From assembly GCF_007751035.1 (NCBI RefSeq), contig NZ_CP036433.1:3453001-3517000 (forward strand): a stretch of DNA of 64,000 nt, read 5' to 3'. Positions 9,569 through 17,407 of this stretch are shown here, in pieces. Source of the stretch: Lignipirellula cremea. Its GTDB lineage: Bacteria; Planctomycetota; Planctomycetia; Pirellulales; Pirellulaceae. The notes under the pieces are model-generated. The model made no database searches, had not been told where the DNA came from, and worked only from the letters and a program-made list of their open reading frames with translations. A program made the translations under genes and the position numbers. Each line of letters opens with the position of its first letter. The first letter of the stretch is position 1.

Positions 9569-11188
9569 TTATACCTGGAATACGCCCAGGCGATACGGCT
9601 CTGGGCTGGCGACACGCGTGCATACGGGCAGCACTTGGGCCAGCACGGCGCGGGTCTGGGCTGGATCGATAATCGCGTCGACCCACCCTCGAGCGGCGCC
9701 ATGGCGGACGTCGGTCTGCTGGTCGTAGTCCTGCTGGACTTTGGCCCGCATCGCCTGGAGATCTTCGTCGTCGATCTCCTGGCCGGAGCGGAGCAGCCCT
9801 TTTTCTTTAATCTCCACCAGGGTCGAGGTGGCCTGCTGCCCTCCCATTACTGCGCAGCGGGCGTTAGGCCAGGCGAAGATGAACCGCGGGTCAAACGCCT
9901 TGCCGCACAGGGCGTAATTACCGGCCCCGAAGGAACCGCCGGTGAGGATGGTGATTTTAGGCGTGCGGCTGTTGCTAACGGCGCTGACCAGTTTGGCGCC
10001 GGCCTTGATGATGCCGGCTCGCTCGCTGTCCCGGCCGACCATAAAACCGTTTACGTCCTGCAGGAACAGGATCGGCAGCCAGTCCTGGTTGCAGTTCATC
10101 ACAAAGCGGGCTGCTTTTTCGGCGCTGTCGACATAGATCACACCGCCAAACTGGTAGGCGCCCTCGGCCGTTTTCACGCGGGTCCGCTGGCTGGCGACGA
10201 TGCCGATCGGATAGCCGTCGAGCTTCGCCGTACCACAGACGAGCGTTTGCCCGTACTCGGCTTTGTACTCGTCAAAGGAGCCTTCATCGACGATGCACTC
10301 CAGGACGCCGCGGACGTCGTAGGTTTTCATCGGATCGGGATCGACGCGCTGGTAGATCTCTTCGCCCGGCAGGGCCGGGGGGCGCGGCTCGCTGCGATGG
10401 AACGGGGCCGGCGGCTGGGCCGGATCCGGGGGCCGCAGGGCAGCCAGACTGCGAAGCCGCTCCAGGCAGGCGGCGTCGGTCGGTTCGTGGTAATCGATGG
10501 TGCCGCTTACCTGGGCGTGCATCGCAGCGCCGCCCAGGTCCTCGCTGGAGGTCTCCTGGCCGATTGCACTTTTGACCAGCGCCGGCCCGGCCAGATAGAG
10601 CCCGGAGCCTTCCGTCATGAGCAGCTTGTCGCACAGCACCGGCAGATAGCCGCCGCCGGCCACGCAGTTCCCCATGATGGCCGCATACTGCTGGATGCCG
10701 GCCGCTGAGATCACGGCGTTGTTACGAAAGATGCGGCCGAAATCATCCTCGTCGGGGAAGACATCCTCCTGCAGCGGCAAAAAGATGCCCGCCGAGTCGA
10801 CCAGATAAATCAGCGGCAAGCCGTTCGCAAAGGCGATCTTCTGCGCTCTCAGCACTTTCTTGGCGGTGGCCGGAAAGAACGCGCCCGCCTTCACGGTCGC
10901 GTCATTCGCCACGATCATGAAGCGGCGACCGGCGACTTGCCCGACGCCGGTCACTACGCCCGCGGACGGAGCCCCGCCCCAGTCCTGGTACATGCCGAAA
11001 GCAGCCCACAGATTGAGCTCCAGCATTTGCGTGCCGGGATCGATCAGCTGCTGGATCCGCTGCCGCGCCGTGAGGCGGCCCTTGGCTTCCTGTCGCTGCT
11101 GGGCTTTCAGGCCGCCGCCTTGCCGGATGGTCTCCTGTTGCGCCAGGACATCGGCCGTGAGTACCGCCAAAGGAGAAGATGCATTCAT
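9569..11188 (-). CDS. Acyl-CoA carboxylase carboxyltransferase subunit (methylcrotonoyl-CoA carboxylase beta type)
   Basis: The protein has 539 residues with both crotonase-fold halves. The N-half shows KGRLTARQRIQQLIDPGT, the CoA-site region NDATVKAGAFFPATAKK and MGNCVAGGGYLPVLCDK. The C-half shows GGSFGAGNYALCGKAFDPRFIFAWPNARCAVMGGQQA, the pattern typical of MCC beta and close relatives. The family transfers carboxyl from biotin to 3-methylcrotonoyl-CoA (leucine breakdown) or to geranyl- or propionyl-CoA. No biotin carboxylase or biotin carrier gene lies beside it, so the partner subunit is elsewhere and the substrate is uncertain. It starts at ATG 11188 with no strong ribosome binding site. 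Confidence 0.88.
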   Translation of the reverse strand: MNASSPLAVLTADVLAQQETIRQGGGLKAQQRQEAKGRLTARQRIQQLIDPGTQMLELNLWAAFGMYQDWGGAPSAGVVTGVGQVAGRRFMIVANDATVKAGAFFPATAKKVLRAQKIAFANGLPLIYLVDSAGIFLPLQEDVFPDEDDFGRIFRNNAVISAAGIQQYAAIMGNCVAGGGYLPVLCDKLLMTEGSGLYLAGPALVKSAIGQETSSEDLGGAAMHAQVSGTIDYHEPTDAACLERLRSLAALRPPDPAQPPAPFHRSEPRPPALPGEEIYQRVDPDPMKTYDVRGVLECIVDEGSFDEYKAEYGQTLVCGTAKLDGYPIGIVASQRTRVKTAEGAYQFGGVIYVDSAEKAARFVMNCNQDWLPILFLQDVNGFMVGRDSERAGIIKAGAKLVSAVSNSRTPKITILTGGSFGAGNYALCGKAFDPRFIFAWPNARCAVMGGQQATSTLVEIKEKGLLRSGQEIDDEDLQAMRAKVQQDYDQQTDVRHGAARGWVDAIIDPAQTRAVLAQVLPVCTRVASPEPYRLGVFQV

Positions 11189-11576
11189 AGGGGTTGTCGC
11201 CAGGAGGAAGTGCGGGCATGTCCATCGTACAAAACCCCGGCCGGCAAAACAGTATGCAGGCGGATCCCCGTTTTTCCGTTCTGGTCGTCGAGCCTGTTGT
11301 CAGGGAAAGACGACAGTCGCCGGAAAAAAGATCCTGTGCGGCGAAATTTTTTTCCACCTGGGGAGCAATAAAGTGCTTGCCCCAACGAACAGTTATCCCG
11401 GCGCGAACTTTACAAACGCTCGGTTGTCCTGTTCGTACCGGGATCAATCCGTCCAGGAGGTGGTGCGAGTTGTCTGGCAATCGACCGGATGTTCCTGCTT
11501 CAAAAAAATTACCGACCCTCTGACCAGACGTGTCCCGCCAGGCGAATAGTCTGGGGGAAGAGGAAAGGGAAAGCGG

Positions 11577-11606
11577 CTGACAAGTCCGCTCTCTCACCAA
11601 TACAAC
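11577..11606 (+). promoter_or_regulatory. Possible sigma70-type promoter in the 11.2-12.1 kb gap
   Basis: CTGACA (11577-11582) and TACAAC (11601-11606) are separated by 18 bases. Both are imperfect matches to the -35 and -10 consensus, so this is only a suggestion. It would start a transcript near 11613 that runs into the hairpin and T-rich tract ending at 11710. Confidence 0.22.
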
Positions 11607-11612
11607 AAATCG

Positions 11613-11710
11613 GCTCTTTGGAAATTTACCTGTTTCAAGTCGCCTTCAGCAGTACACATGCTGTTTGAATGCTGCGGCGGTCTCTGCATGGAGATCGCCA
11701 TTCTGTTTTT
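11613..11710 (+). ncRNA. Candidate small RNA with two hairpins
   Basis: This lies in a gene-free stretch. The first hairpin pairs TTCAA (11634-11638) with TTGAA (11665-11669) and CAGCA (11647-11651) with TGCTG (11659-11663). The second is a 9-bp stem GGCGGTCTC (11676-11684) with GAGATCGCC (11691-11699), including one G-U pair, followed by TTCTGTTTTT (11701-11710), as in an intrinsic terminator. No reading frame here looks like a protein. The call rests on structure only. Confidence 0.28.
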
Positions 11711-11959
11711 GACGGAACCCGCACCTGCAGAGGTCGGGTCGGCCAGGGGGCCCCGGAGCGAAAGCCCAATTGCACCTCTGGCCGGGAAGGGATCCGCACA
11801 TGCGTAGCGATCACTCAGGTGGGAGCGGTCGAGTGCGGAGTTCCGGCGCGTTGTTTACCACCGTTTCGCGCCTTTGGAAGTCGCCAGGAGTTCTACGCCG
11901 TCGACAGAACAGAACCAGGCCGTTCGTATTGACGGCCCTTGCGGAAGAGATTTTGACGC

Positions 11960-12121
11960 CAGGATCGCGGGGACCTGTCCCTTGTCCCGGCGCCAGCATC
12001 TGACGCGGGGCGATCCTGCGAACCTTCGGGAATACAGTCCCGTGCTGGCGGGAAGGTCTGACTTGTTGCGGAGCCAATAAACGCACCCGGCGCCGAAGCG
12101 TTCGAACCGGGTGCGTTTATT
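11960..12121 (+). ncRNA. Candidate structured RNA ending at a strong terminator
   Basis: An outer stem GACCT-g-TCC (11972-11980) pairs with GGAAGGTC (12051-12058). A perfect 8-bp stem CGCCAGCA (11991-11998) with TGCTGGCG (12043-12050) follows. Inside are two small hairpins, GCGGG/CCTGC (12005-12019) and CGGGA/TCCCG (12027-12042), giving a three-way junction. The 12076-12121 terminator follows. It does not match RNase P RNA, tmRNA, SRP RNA or 6S RNA signatures that I could recall. Strand and ends are inferred; the minus strand would fold similarly. Confidence 0.28.
12076..12121. terminator. Bidirectional intrinsic terminator
   Basis: A perfect 15-bp inverted repeat, AATAAACGCACCCGG (12076-12090) with CCGGGTGCGTTTATT (12107-12121), surrounds a 16-base loop. 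On the plus strand it continues into a T-rich tail (TTTATTTATT). The aat stop codon lies inside the distal arm, so it can end aat transcripts from the right and any plus-strand transcript from the 11.2-12.1 kb gap. Confidence 0.75.
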
Positions 12122-12875
12122 TATTGCGTCGCGTATTGTCTGACGAGACACCGTCGGCGGCGGATGGCGAAGTCAGCGACGCGACTGGCGGCCTGTGGTC
12201 GGCGAACTGTGCGGGGATGGCGAGCGCCGCCTGCAGACGTTCCTGGAACTGGCGCCGGGGGATTTCGATGGCGCCCAGGCTGCCGGTGTGTTCGCTCCAT
12301 TGCTGGATATCCAGCAGCGTAAAGCCGCGTTCGCGGAGCCGCTGGGTCAGAAAAGACAGGGCCGCCTTGCTGGCGTCCCGCTCCCGTTTGAACATCGATT
12401 CGGCCGAGAAGGCGCCGCCGAACGCCACGCCGTACACGCCGCCGACCAGCAAATCGTCGCGCCAGATTTCGACGCTATGGGCGTCGCCTTCGCGGTGCAG
12501 TTCTTCGTATACGCGAATCATGCGAGGCGTCAGCCAGGTGCTCTTCCGCTGGTCATCCGCTGACGCATCAGGATCGCGGGGCGCCGCGCAGGCTTGGATC
12601 ACCCCCGAGAAATTGCAATTGAAAGTCGCCGTCCAGTCGCCGCGGCGAAGCCGACGCAGCAGTCGACGGGAGATGTGGAAGTCGTCCAGCTCCAGAATGG
12701 CCCGCGGGTCGGGCGCCCACCAGGCCAGACGCTCGCAGTCCCAGTCGTCGAACTCCGGCATGGGAAACGCTCCCAGCATGTAGGCTTCTCGCACCCAGTC
12801 GGTCGTCAGCTGGCCGCCTTCCAGCAGCATGCCATACGGATCGGTCTCGCTGAGGGGCGGAAATCGGGGCGGCAT
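12117..12875 (-). CDS. aat: Leucyl/phenylalanyl-tRNA-protein transferase
   Basis: The protein has 252 residues from the ATG at 12875; a TTG-started form 13 codons longer is possible. Family motifs are clear: GLxxxGG-like GMLLEGGQLTTDWVREAYMLGAFPM, WWAPDPRAIL, HISRRLLRRL, TWLTPRMIRVYEELH, GGVYGVAFGGAFSAESMF, and a C-terminal HTGSLGAIEIPRRQF. Aat adds Leu or Phe from aminoacyl-tRNA to N-terminal Arg/Lys of proteins, marking them for ClpS/ClpAP (bacterial N-end rule). An AGGA lies 12 bases upstream of 12875, somewhat far. The last roughly 30 residues are a Ser/Asp-rich tail beyond the usual end. It is followed by the strong terminator at its stop codon. Confidence 0.92.
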   Translation of the reverse strand: MPPRFPPLSETDPYGMLLEGGQLTTDWVREAYMLGAFPMPEFDDWDCERLAWWAPDPRAILELDDFHISRRLLRRLRRGDWTATFNCNFSGVIQACAAPRDPDASADDQRKSTWLTPRMIRVYEELHREGDAHSVEIWRDDLLVGGVYGVAFGGAFSAESMFKRERDASKAALSFLTQRLRERGFTLLDIQQWSEHTGSLGAIEIPRRQFQERLQAALAIPAQFADHRPPVASLTSPSAADGVSSDNTRRNK

Positions 12876-13139
12876 GGGGAGGGCAATCCTGAGGCAAGAA
12901 GTGCGGAACCGCAAGACGACCTGCTATCGTAACACCCGGCCGAGCATCTGCCAGCGGAGCAGCACGCCGTTTTCGCTGCCAGCGAAAACAGAATCCTGTA
13001 TGATAGGAGGGAGTGAATTGCGAACGGGAACCGCCGCATCTTTCTCCATGTCGGGATCTTTCCGTCGACGCCGCCCTGGCAGGCGCCTTCGAACGCCCCG
13101 TCCCCGCGGCGCGATTCCCAGGCGTGGGAAGCAGGCCTT

Positions 13140-13526
13140 ATGCGACTGACATTACGAACCTTGTTGGCCTTTCGATCGGGGTTGCTCTCGGCGACGGACT
13201 GGCAGGCGCTCTCGGAGAAACTCGGCGCCAGCCCGACCGCCCAGGCGCTCGATGAACGGCTGGATCGCCTGGTGCAGGGCCCCTTGCGCACGGGCGACTT
13301 GCCGGATGCGAACGAAGTGAGCGCGTATTTAAGCAACGACCTCCCCGTCGACCGGGTAGGGGCGTTTGAGAAACAGTGCCTGGCCTCGCACGCCGCGCTG
13401 GAAGAAACGGCGGCGTGCAGTGCGGCTCTGACGGTGATGATGACGAGCGTCCACAAAATCGATCGCGAGTTGCGGAACCGAATCCTGCAGATGGTCGCCG
13501 ATCACGGGGCGAACGGTCGCCTTTAG
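13140..13526 (+). CDS. Planctomycete-type MRLTLRTLLA domain protein (short form), unknown function
   Basis: This 128-residue protein has no signal peptide or membrane segment. It begins MRLTLRTLLAFRSGLLSATDWQALSEKLGASPTAQAL and has a second block DANEVSAYLSNDLPVDRVGAFEKQCLASHAALEETAACSAALTVMM. As I recall, many planctomycete proteins start with this pair of blocks, usually followed by a long Pro-rich or membrane part. Here the protein ends soon after them. This may be a stand-alone form or a truncated relative. Its helix-rich layout and short loops recall anti-sigma-like or zinc-less regulatory modules, but no function is claimed. No strong ribosome binding site precedes the ATG. Confidence 0.65.
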   Translation: MRLTLRTLLAFRSGLLSATDWQALSEKLGASPTAQALDERLDRLVQGPLRTGDLPDANEVSAYLSNDLPVDRVGAFEKQCLASHAALEETAACSAALTVMMTSVHKIDRELRNRILQMVADHGANGRL

Positions 13527-13558
13527 ACCAGGGATTGCTTTGTGGCAGAGGCGGCGGA

Positions 13559-13717
13559 TTATTTCGAACAGATTAGTATCGACGGCGACGTCGAAACGGG
13601 GGCGGCGGCGACCGACCCGGACCAGAGCGAAAACGCCAGGGCCAGCGACTGGAGAACCAGGGCCAGCAGGCAAATGATAACGAACGGAAACTGCAGGGTG
13701 GGGTTAAACGTTTTCAT
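13559..13717 (-). CDS. Possible 52-residue single-span membrane peptide
   Basis: ATG at 13717 opens a frame of 52 codons ending in TAA at 13559. It begins MKTFNPTLQFPFVIICLLAL and continues VLQSLALAFSLW, an uninterrupted hydrophobic stretch of about 24 residues (roughly 9-32) that would span a membrane. A short polar tail follows. A weak GACGAG lies upstream. It is antisense to nothing recognised and sits just after the MRLTLRTLLA-type gene. Small size means chance cannot be excluded. Confidence 0.35.
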   Translation of the reverse strand: MKTFNPTLQFPFVIICLLALVLQSLALAFSLWSGSVAAAPVSTSPSILICSK

Positions 13718-14574
13718 AAGACTCGTCCCGCGAGTTGGGTCTTTCCGCCGCCGAATTCCATGGCAGGAGGGAAGACAATGTCCGCTTCGAGTCCAGTCAT
13801 TGGACGAAGTGCGATCCGTGAACGGTGGATTCCTTAAAGCCCGACATCTCTCAAGCTTTACTCAAGACCAGCGAGCTGCCGCCAAGGTTCGCATCGGCGA
13901 ACTTCCTGGCAGGCGTTGGGTTAATCTGACCTTCTCACTTACTCAACCATTCCGGCCAGCAAACTTTTCAGGCAGTCAGACTAATACCGCTTGAAAGAGT
14001 GCAATAGGTGTGCCGGAGTTGAAAAAAAGATCGGTGTTTCACATCAGGGGGATTAGAGAACGAAGTAGGGGGCAATTGTGTCGGAGAGTGGTCATTTGGT
14101 GACCAGAACTTGACAAAATCCGCCAACAGAAATGGCCGCGCAACTTGCCAGGTGGTTGACAATCGCGCATCGCTGCGGCGGGTATGATCTGTTCTATGTG
14201 CCTAACCGGACAATTGTTTTCGACTTAACCGAAAAAAATTCAAGTGACCAAAAATTGTCACTGCATCTGCTGGCTTTGAAGTCCATGCTTGCATTTGGCG
14301 ATCAGTTTCTCATTCGCCCTTCGCCGTCTCCAAACGCCGTTCTGGCAGCCAGCCTTGTCAAGGCAACCCGCGATGCTATCAAGCTCCCTGGAAGTTGACA
14401 GCATCGCGGGCGACCGCGAAATTTTTCCAGACACTCGACGGCGATGCGAGAGTCGGACAAGATACACCTATGCGGCAACAGCGAAAAGCGTTTCGTTCAG
14501 AGATATAGAGGATCGAGCGCTGGCAGGTTTTCAAAGTTCTGTGCAATCCATGCGCATTTTTTGAGGAGTTGACG
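13718..14574. other. Gene-free stretch with an 11-bp-arm hairpin at 14367-14410
   Basis: I see no convincing coding region in these 850 bases, which are less GC-rich than the surroundings. The main structure is the inverted repeat CCCGCGATGCT (14367-14377) with AGCATCGCGGG (14400-14410). It can extend inward by TCAA/TTGA after one mismatch. An AAATTTTT run follows about 10 bases later, too distant for a classic terminator. A frame at 14132-14398 ending inside the hairpin has no recognisable features. Confidence 0.5.
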
Positions 14575-15576
14575 ATGCACCAAAACAAGTGGGGAATGCC
14601 CGGCTCATGGCGGTGGGCCGCAGTGGCGTGGGGAGCCGTCGTGGTGATGGGGGCAAGCGCCTCCTGTTTACCAGCCCAGGAAACTCCTGACACCAAACCG
14701 CCCGCGGCGGTGGAGACCGAGCCCGCTGATGCTCCGCCGGCCGCAGAGCCCGTGTTGAGCGAGAGCGAGAAACAGATTCACCAGGCGATTGAGTCGTATG
14801 TGGCGGCCTTCAACGCCGGCGATGCGGCCAAACTGGCAGGTCACTGGACGCCCGAGGGCGAGTTTGTCACCCCCGCCCAGGTCAGTCTGCACGGCCGGGA
14901 AGAATTGACCAAAGCCTTTACGGGCTATTTCGAGAAGTCTCCCGGCGCCACGCTGCAGCTGGTCGGAACCGAAGTCACCCTGCTTTCGCCGGCGGTCGCC
15001 AGGGAATCAGGTTTCGCCGTCGTCACGGCGGGTGACGAAGAAGCGAGCGAAACTGCCTACCAGGCCATCCATGTGAAGACCAGCGAAGGCTGGAAGATTG
15101 ACAGCATCAGAGAAGACGAACTGCCGACTCCGCCGCCCAGCCATTATGAAGAACTCCAGGCTCTGGAGTGGATGCTGGGGACATGGTCGAACGACGCCGC
15201 GGGCTCCAGCATCGTCGCCCATTGTCGCTGGACGACGAACGCCAACTTCCTGGTTCGCACTTACAAAGTCTTTATCGAAGACCGCGTGGACTTTGAAGGG
15301 ACGCAGATCATTGGGTGGGATCCCAGCGTGCAGACGATTCGCTCCTGGGCGTTTGATTCCGACGGCGGCTTTGCGGCCGGTCGCTGGTCGAACAACGGCG
15401 ATCGCTGGACCGTGCAAAGCCTTAACGTTCTGCCCGACGGACGCAAGGCGTCGTCTACCAATTTGTACGACGTTCTCGACGAGGACCATGTGCAATTCCA
15501 ATCCATCGGCCGCCAGGTCGACGGCGAACTGCTGCCCAGCATCAAGCCCGTTATTCTCACACGCACCGCCGAGTAG
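14575..15576 (+). CDS. Exported protein with SnoaL-like and DUF1579-like parts
   Basis: The protein has 333 residues. GAGGAG lies 6 bases before the ATG at 14575. The N-terminus carries a signal-type hydrophobic segment (WRWAAVAWGAVVVMGASA) and a Pro/Ala/Glu-rich linker. Residues about 60-180 resemble the SnoaL/DUF4440 fold (IHQAIESYVAAFNAGDAAKLAGHWTPEGEF ... GWKIDSIRE). Residues about 190-330 resemble DUF1579-type modules (LEWMLGTWSND ... TQIIGWDPSVQTIRSWAFDSDGG). The same pairing occurs in other planctomycetes to my knowledge. The NTF2-like fold often binds small molecules, but no catalytic residues can be assigned. The next gene starts 70 bases downstream on the same strand. Confidence 0.75.
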   Translation: MHQNKWGMPGSWRWAAVAWGAVVVMGASASCLPAQETPDTKPPAAVETEPADAPPAAEPVLSESEKQIHQAIESYVAAFNAGDAAKLAGHWTPEGEFVTPAQVSLHGREELTKAFTGYFEKSPGATLQLVGTEVTLLSPAVARESGFAVVTAGDEEASETAYQAIHVKTSEGWKIDSIREDELPTPPPSHYEELQALEWMLGTWSNDAAGSSIVAHCRWTTNANFLVRTYKVFIEDRVDFEGTQIIGWDPSVQTIRSWAFDSDGGFAAGRWSNNGDRWTVQSLNVLPDGRKASSTNLYDVLDEDHVQFQSIGRQVDGELLPSIKPVILTRTAE

Positions 15577-15646
15577 CCCCTCGGGCGAGAAGCCTCAACT
15601 TTATTACCGCAGGCCGAAACGCTGCGGATAGAAGGAGCAATACCTC

Positions 15647-17284
15647 ATGAAACGTTACAGCACAATTGCGGCGCTGTTGATCCTGCTGCCCTGGGCGATG
15701 ACGGATGAAGTTTCCGCTCGTGGATTTGGCGGAGGCGGCGGCGGACGAGGCGGCGGCGGCGGAGGCGGTCGTATCGGAGGCGGTGGAGGCGGGATGAGTC
15801 GTCCCTCGGGCGGCATGAGCCGTCCTTCCGGCGGCATGAGTCGCCCCTCCGGCGGAGCCAGCCATGCGCCGTCGATGAGTCGACCGACCGGTCGCCCGAC
15901 GACACTGCCCGGTAGCAGCGGCAGCCGGCCGCAGTTCGGCGGCGGTAGCAGCAGCCGGCCTTCCTTCCCCACCACGGGCGGCGGAACGCGACCCAGTCTG
16001 CCGAACCGGCCCAGCACAGGCGGCGGTGCGAACCGGCCCAGCCTGGGCGGCGGTGATCGGCCCAACCTGGGCGGCGGCGATCGGCCCAACCTGGGCGGCG
16101 GCGATCGGCCCAACCTGGGCGGCGGTGCGAATCGTCCCAACTTCGGCGGTAGTGATCGGCCCAATCTGGGCGGCGGTGCGAACCGGCCGAGCTTTGGCGA
16201 TCGTCCTGGCGTTGGCGGACGTCCTTCCGCTGGCGATCTGGGCGACTTCCTTGATCTGCCCGGCAAACCCGGCGATCGACCCAACGTTGGAAATCGTCCG
16301 AATGTCGGCGACCGTCCGAACGTTGGCAACATTGGCGACCGCACGAACATTGGCGACCGCACGAACATCGGTGACCGCACGAACATTGGCGACCGCACGA
16401 ACATCGGTGATCGCACGAACATTGGCGATCGCACGAACATCGGTGATCGCACGAACATTGGCGATCGCACCAATATTGGCGACCGAGATCGCACCAACAT
16501 CGGCGATCGGACCAACAACATTGGAAATCGGATCGACACCGGCAATCGGGTCAACGTGGGCCAGGTGAACATCAACCGCCAGCAGAATATCAATTCGATT
16601 CGCAACAAATGGGATCGTCCGGGGCAACGGCCGTTTGACCGCAATTTCTGGAACACCGGCATCGCCCGTAACCCGGCAGCCTGGCGCTGGCAGTCGAACT
16701 GGAATCGGTATCCGTCGAACTGGTGCTGGCGTCCGACGACCTGGGCCAGCTTTGGCGGTTGGTTCGCCTGGAACTGGGCGTCGCCGTACCAGTACAACTA
16801 TGGCTCGACGGTCGTTTATCGCGACAACTATGTGTACGTGAACGACAAACAGTACGTAACGACCGAAGCCTATTACCAGCAGGCCGAGGAGATCGCGGAC
16901 AGCATTCCAGCGAATGTTGATGCGGAGAAAGTGGACTGGATGCCGCTGGGCGTGTTCGCCATTTCGGAAGAGAACGGCACCGACAGCAGCATGGTTCTGC
17001 AGCTGGCCGTCAGCAAGGAAGGGATCATCGCTGGCGCGTTCTACAACGAAATCACCGGAGCCCAGCGTTCCATTCAGGGGATGGTGGATCGCACCACGCA
17101 GCGAGCCGCCTGGCGTTTTGAAGACGGCAAAAACCCAGATGTCGTCATGGAGACAGGCATCTATAACCTGACCCAGGACGAATCGACCGCCCTGGTTCAT
17201 TTTGGCTCCGACCAGACCCAAACGTGGAATCTGATCCGGTTGAAAGAACCGGAAGACGACGCGGCGGCTCCGGCCCAGCCGTAA
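15647..17284 (+). CDS. Exported Gly/Asn/Arg-rich repeat surface protein
   Basis: The protein has 545 residues. A signal peptide (MKRYSTIAALLILLPWAMTDEVSA) precedes a poly-Gly/Arg region, three MSRPSGG repeats, several GGGDRPNL or GGANRPN repeats and about ten NIGDRT hexapeptides (roughly residues 228-288). A Trp/Tyr-rich stretch (WRWQSNWNRYPSNWCWRP) and a folded C-terminal domain (about 410-535, VDWMPLGVFAISEENGTDSSMVLQLAVSKEG) follow. Planctomycete proteins of this layout are often annotated as mu-protocadherin-like cell-surface proteins. The role, probably in the cell wall or matrix, is not known. It lies 70 bases behind the SnoaL-like gene and ends at a strong terminator. Confidence 0.8.
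   Translation: MKRYSTIAALLILLPWAMTDEVSARGFGGGGGGRGGGGGGGRIGGGGGGMSRPSGGMSRPSGGMSRPSGGASHAPSMSRPTGRPTTLPGSSGSRPQFGGGSSSRPSFPTTGGGTRPSLPNRPSTGGGANRPSLGGGDRPNLGGGDRPNLGGGDRPNLGGGANRPNFGGSDRPNLGGGANRPSFGDRPGVGGRPSAGDLGDFLDLPGKPGDRPNVGNRPNVGDRPNVGNIGDRTNIGDRTNIGDRTNIGDRTNIGDRTNIGDRTNIGDRTNIGDRTNIGDRDRTNIGDRTNNIGNRIDTGNRVNVGQVNINRQQNINSIRNKWDRPGQRPFDRNFWNTGIARNPAAWRWQSNWNRYPSNWCWRPTTWASFGGWFAWNWASPYQYNYGSTVVYRDNYVYVNDKQYVTTEAYYQQAEEIADSIPANVDAEKVDWMPLGVFAISEENGTDSSMVLQLAVSKEGIIAGAFYNEITGAQRSIQGMVDRTTQRAAWRFEDGKNPDVVMETGIYNLTQDESTALVHFGSDQTQTWNLIRLKEPEDDAAAPAQP
16328..16513 (+). repeat. 18-bp in-frame tandem repeat encoding NIGDRT
   Basis: The unit aacattggcgaccgcacg recurs at 16328, 16346, 16364, 16382, 16400, 16418, 16436, 16454 and 16472, and once more at 16496 after a 6-base insert. 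The alternation of ggcgacc and ggtgatc spellings in neighbouring units suggests duplication of 36-bp pairs. Copy number is likely to vary between strains. Confidence 0.9.
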
Positions 17285-17316
17285 GCACGACTGGCCAGTC
17301 GACGAAGTTTTCCTTC

Positions 17317-17353
17317 CGCCACGGTGATCGCCTGATCGCCGTGGCGGTTTTTG
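17317..17353 (+). terminator. Rho-independent terminator of the repeat-protein gene
   Basis: The stem CGCCACGG (17317-17324) pairs with CCGTGGCG (17339-17346), with an inner GATC pairing, and GTTTTTGTT follows directly. It is placed 33 bases after the stop of the surface-protein gene and before the convergent PepSY-type gene. Confidence 0.85.
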
Positions 17354-17407
17354 TTGCGTCGGACCGGCTGGATCGCCGCGATCCGTTTACGAGCAGGGCC
17401 CGCGGAT

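Noticed and set aside
11189-12116. RNase P RNA, tmRNA or 6S RNA in the gap before aat
   Set aside because: None of the conserved sequence blocks I know for these RNAs was found.
12080-12125. GTTCGAACC near a stem as a possible tRNA T-arm
   Set aside because: Flanking bases do not form a T-stem or acceptor stem; they form the 15-bp terminator.
11669-12151. Several 75-100-codon frames on both strands in the gap before aat
   Set aside because: Mutually overlapping, Arg/Pro-rich, without start signals; the structure in this stretch is better explained by RNA hairpins and the terminator.
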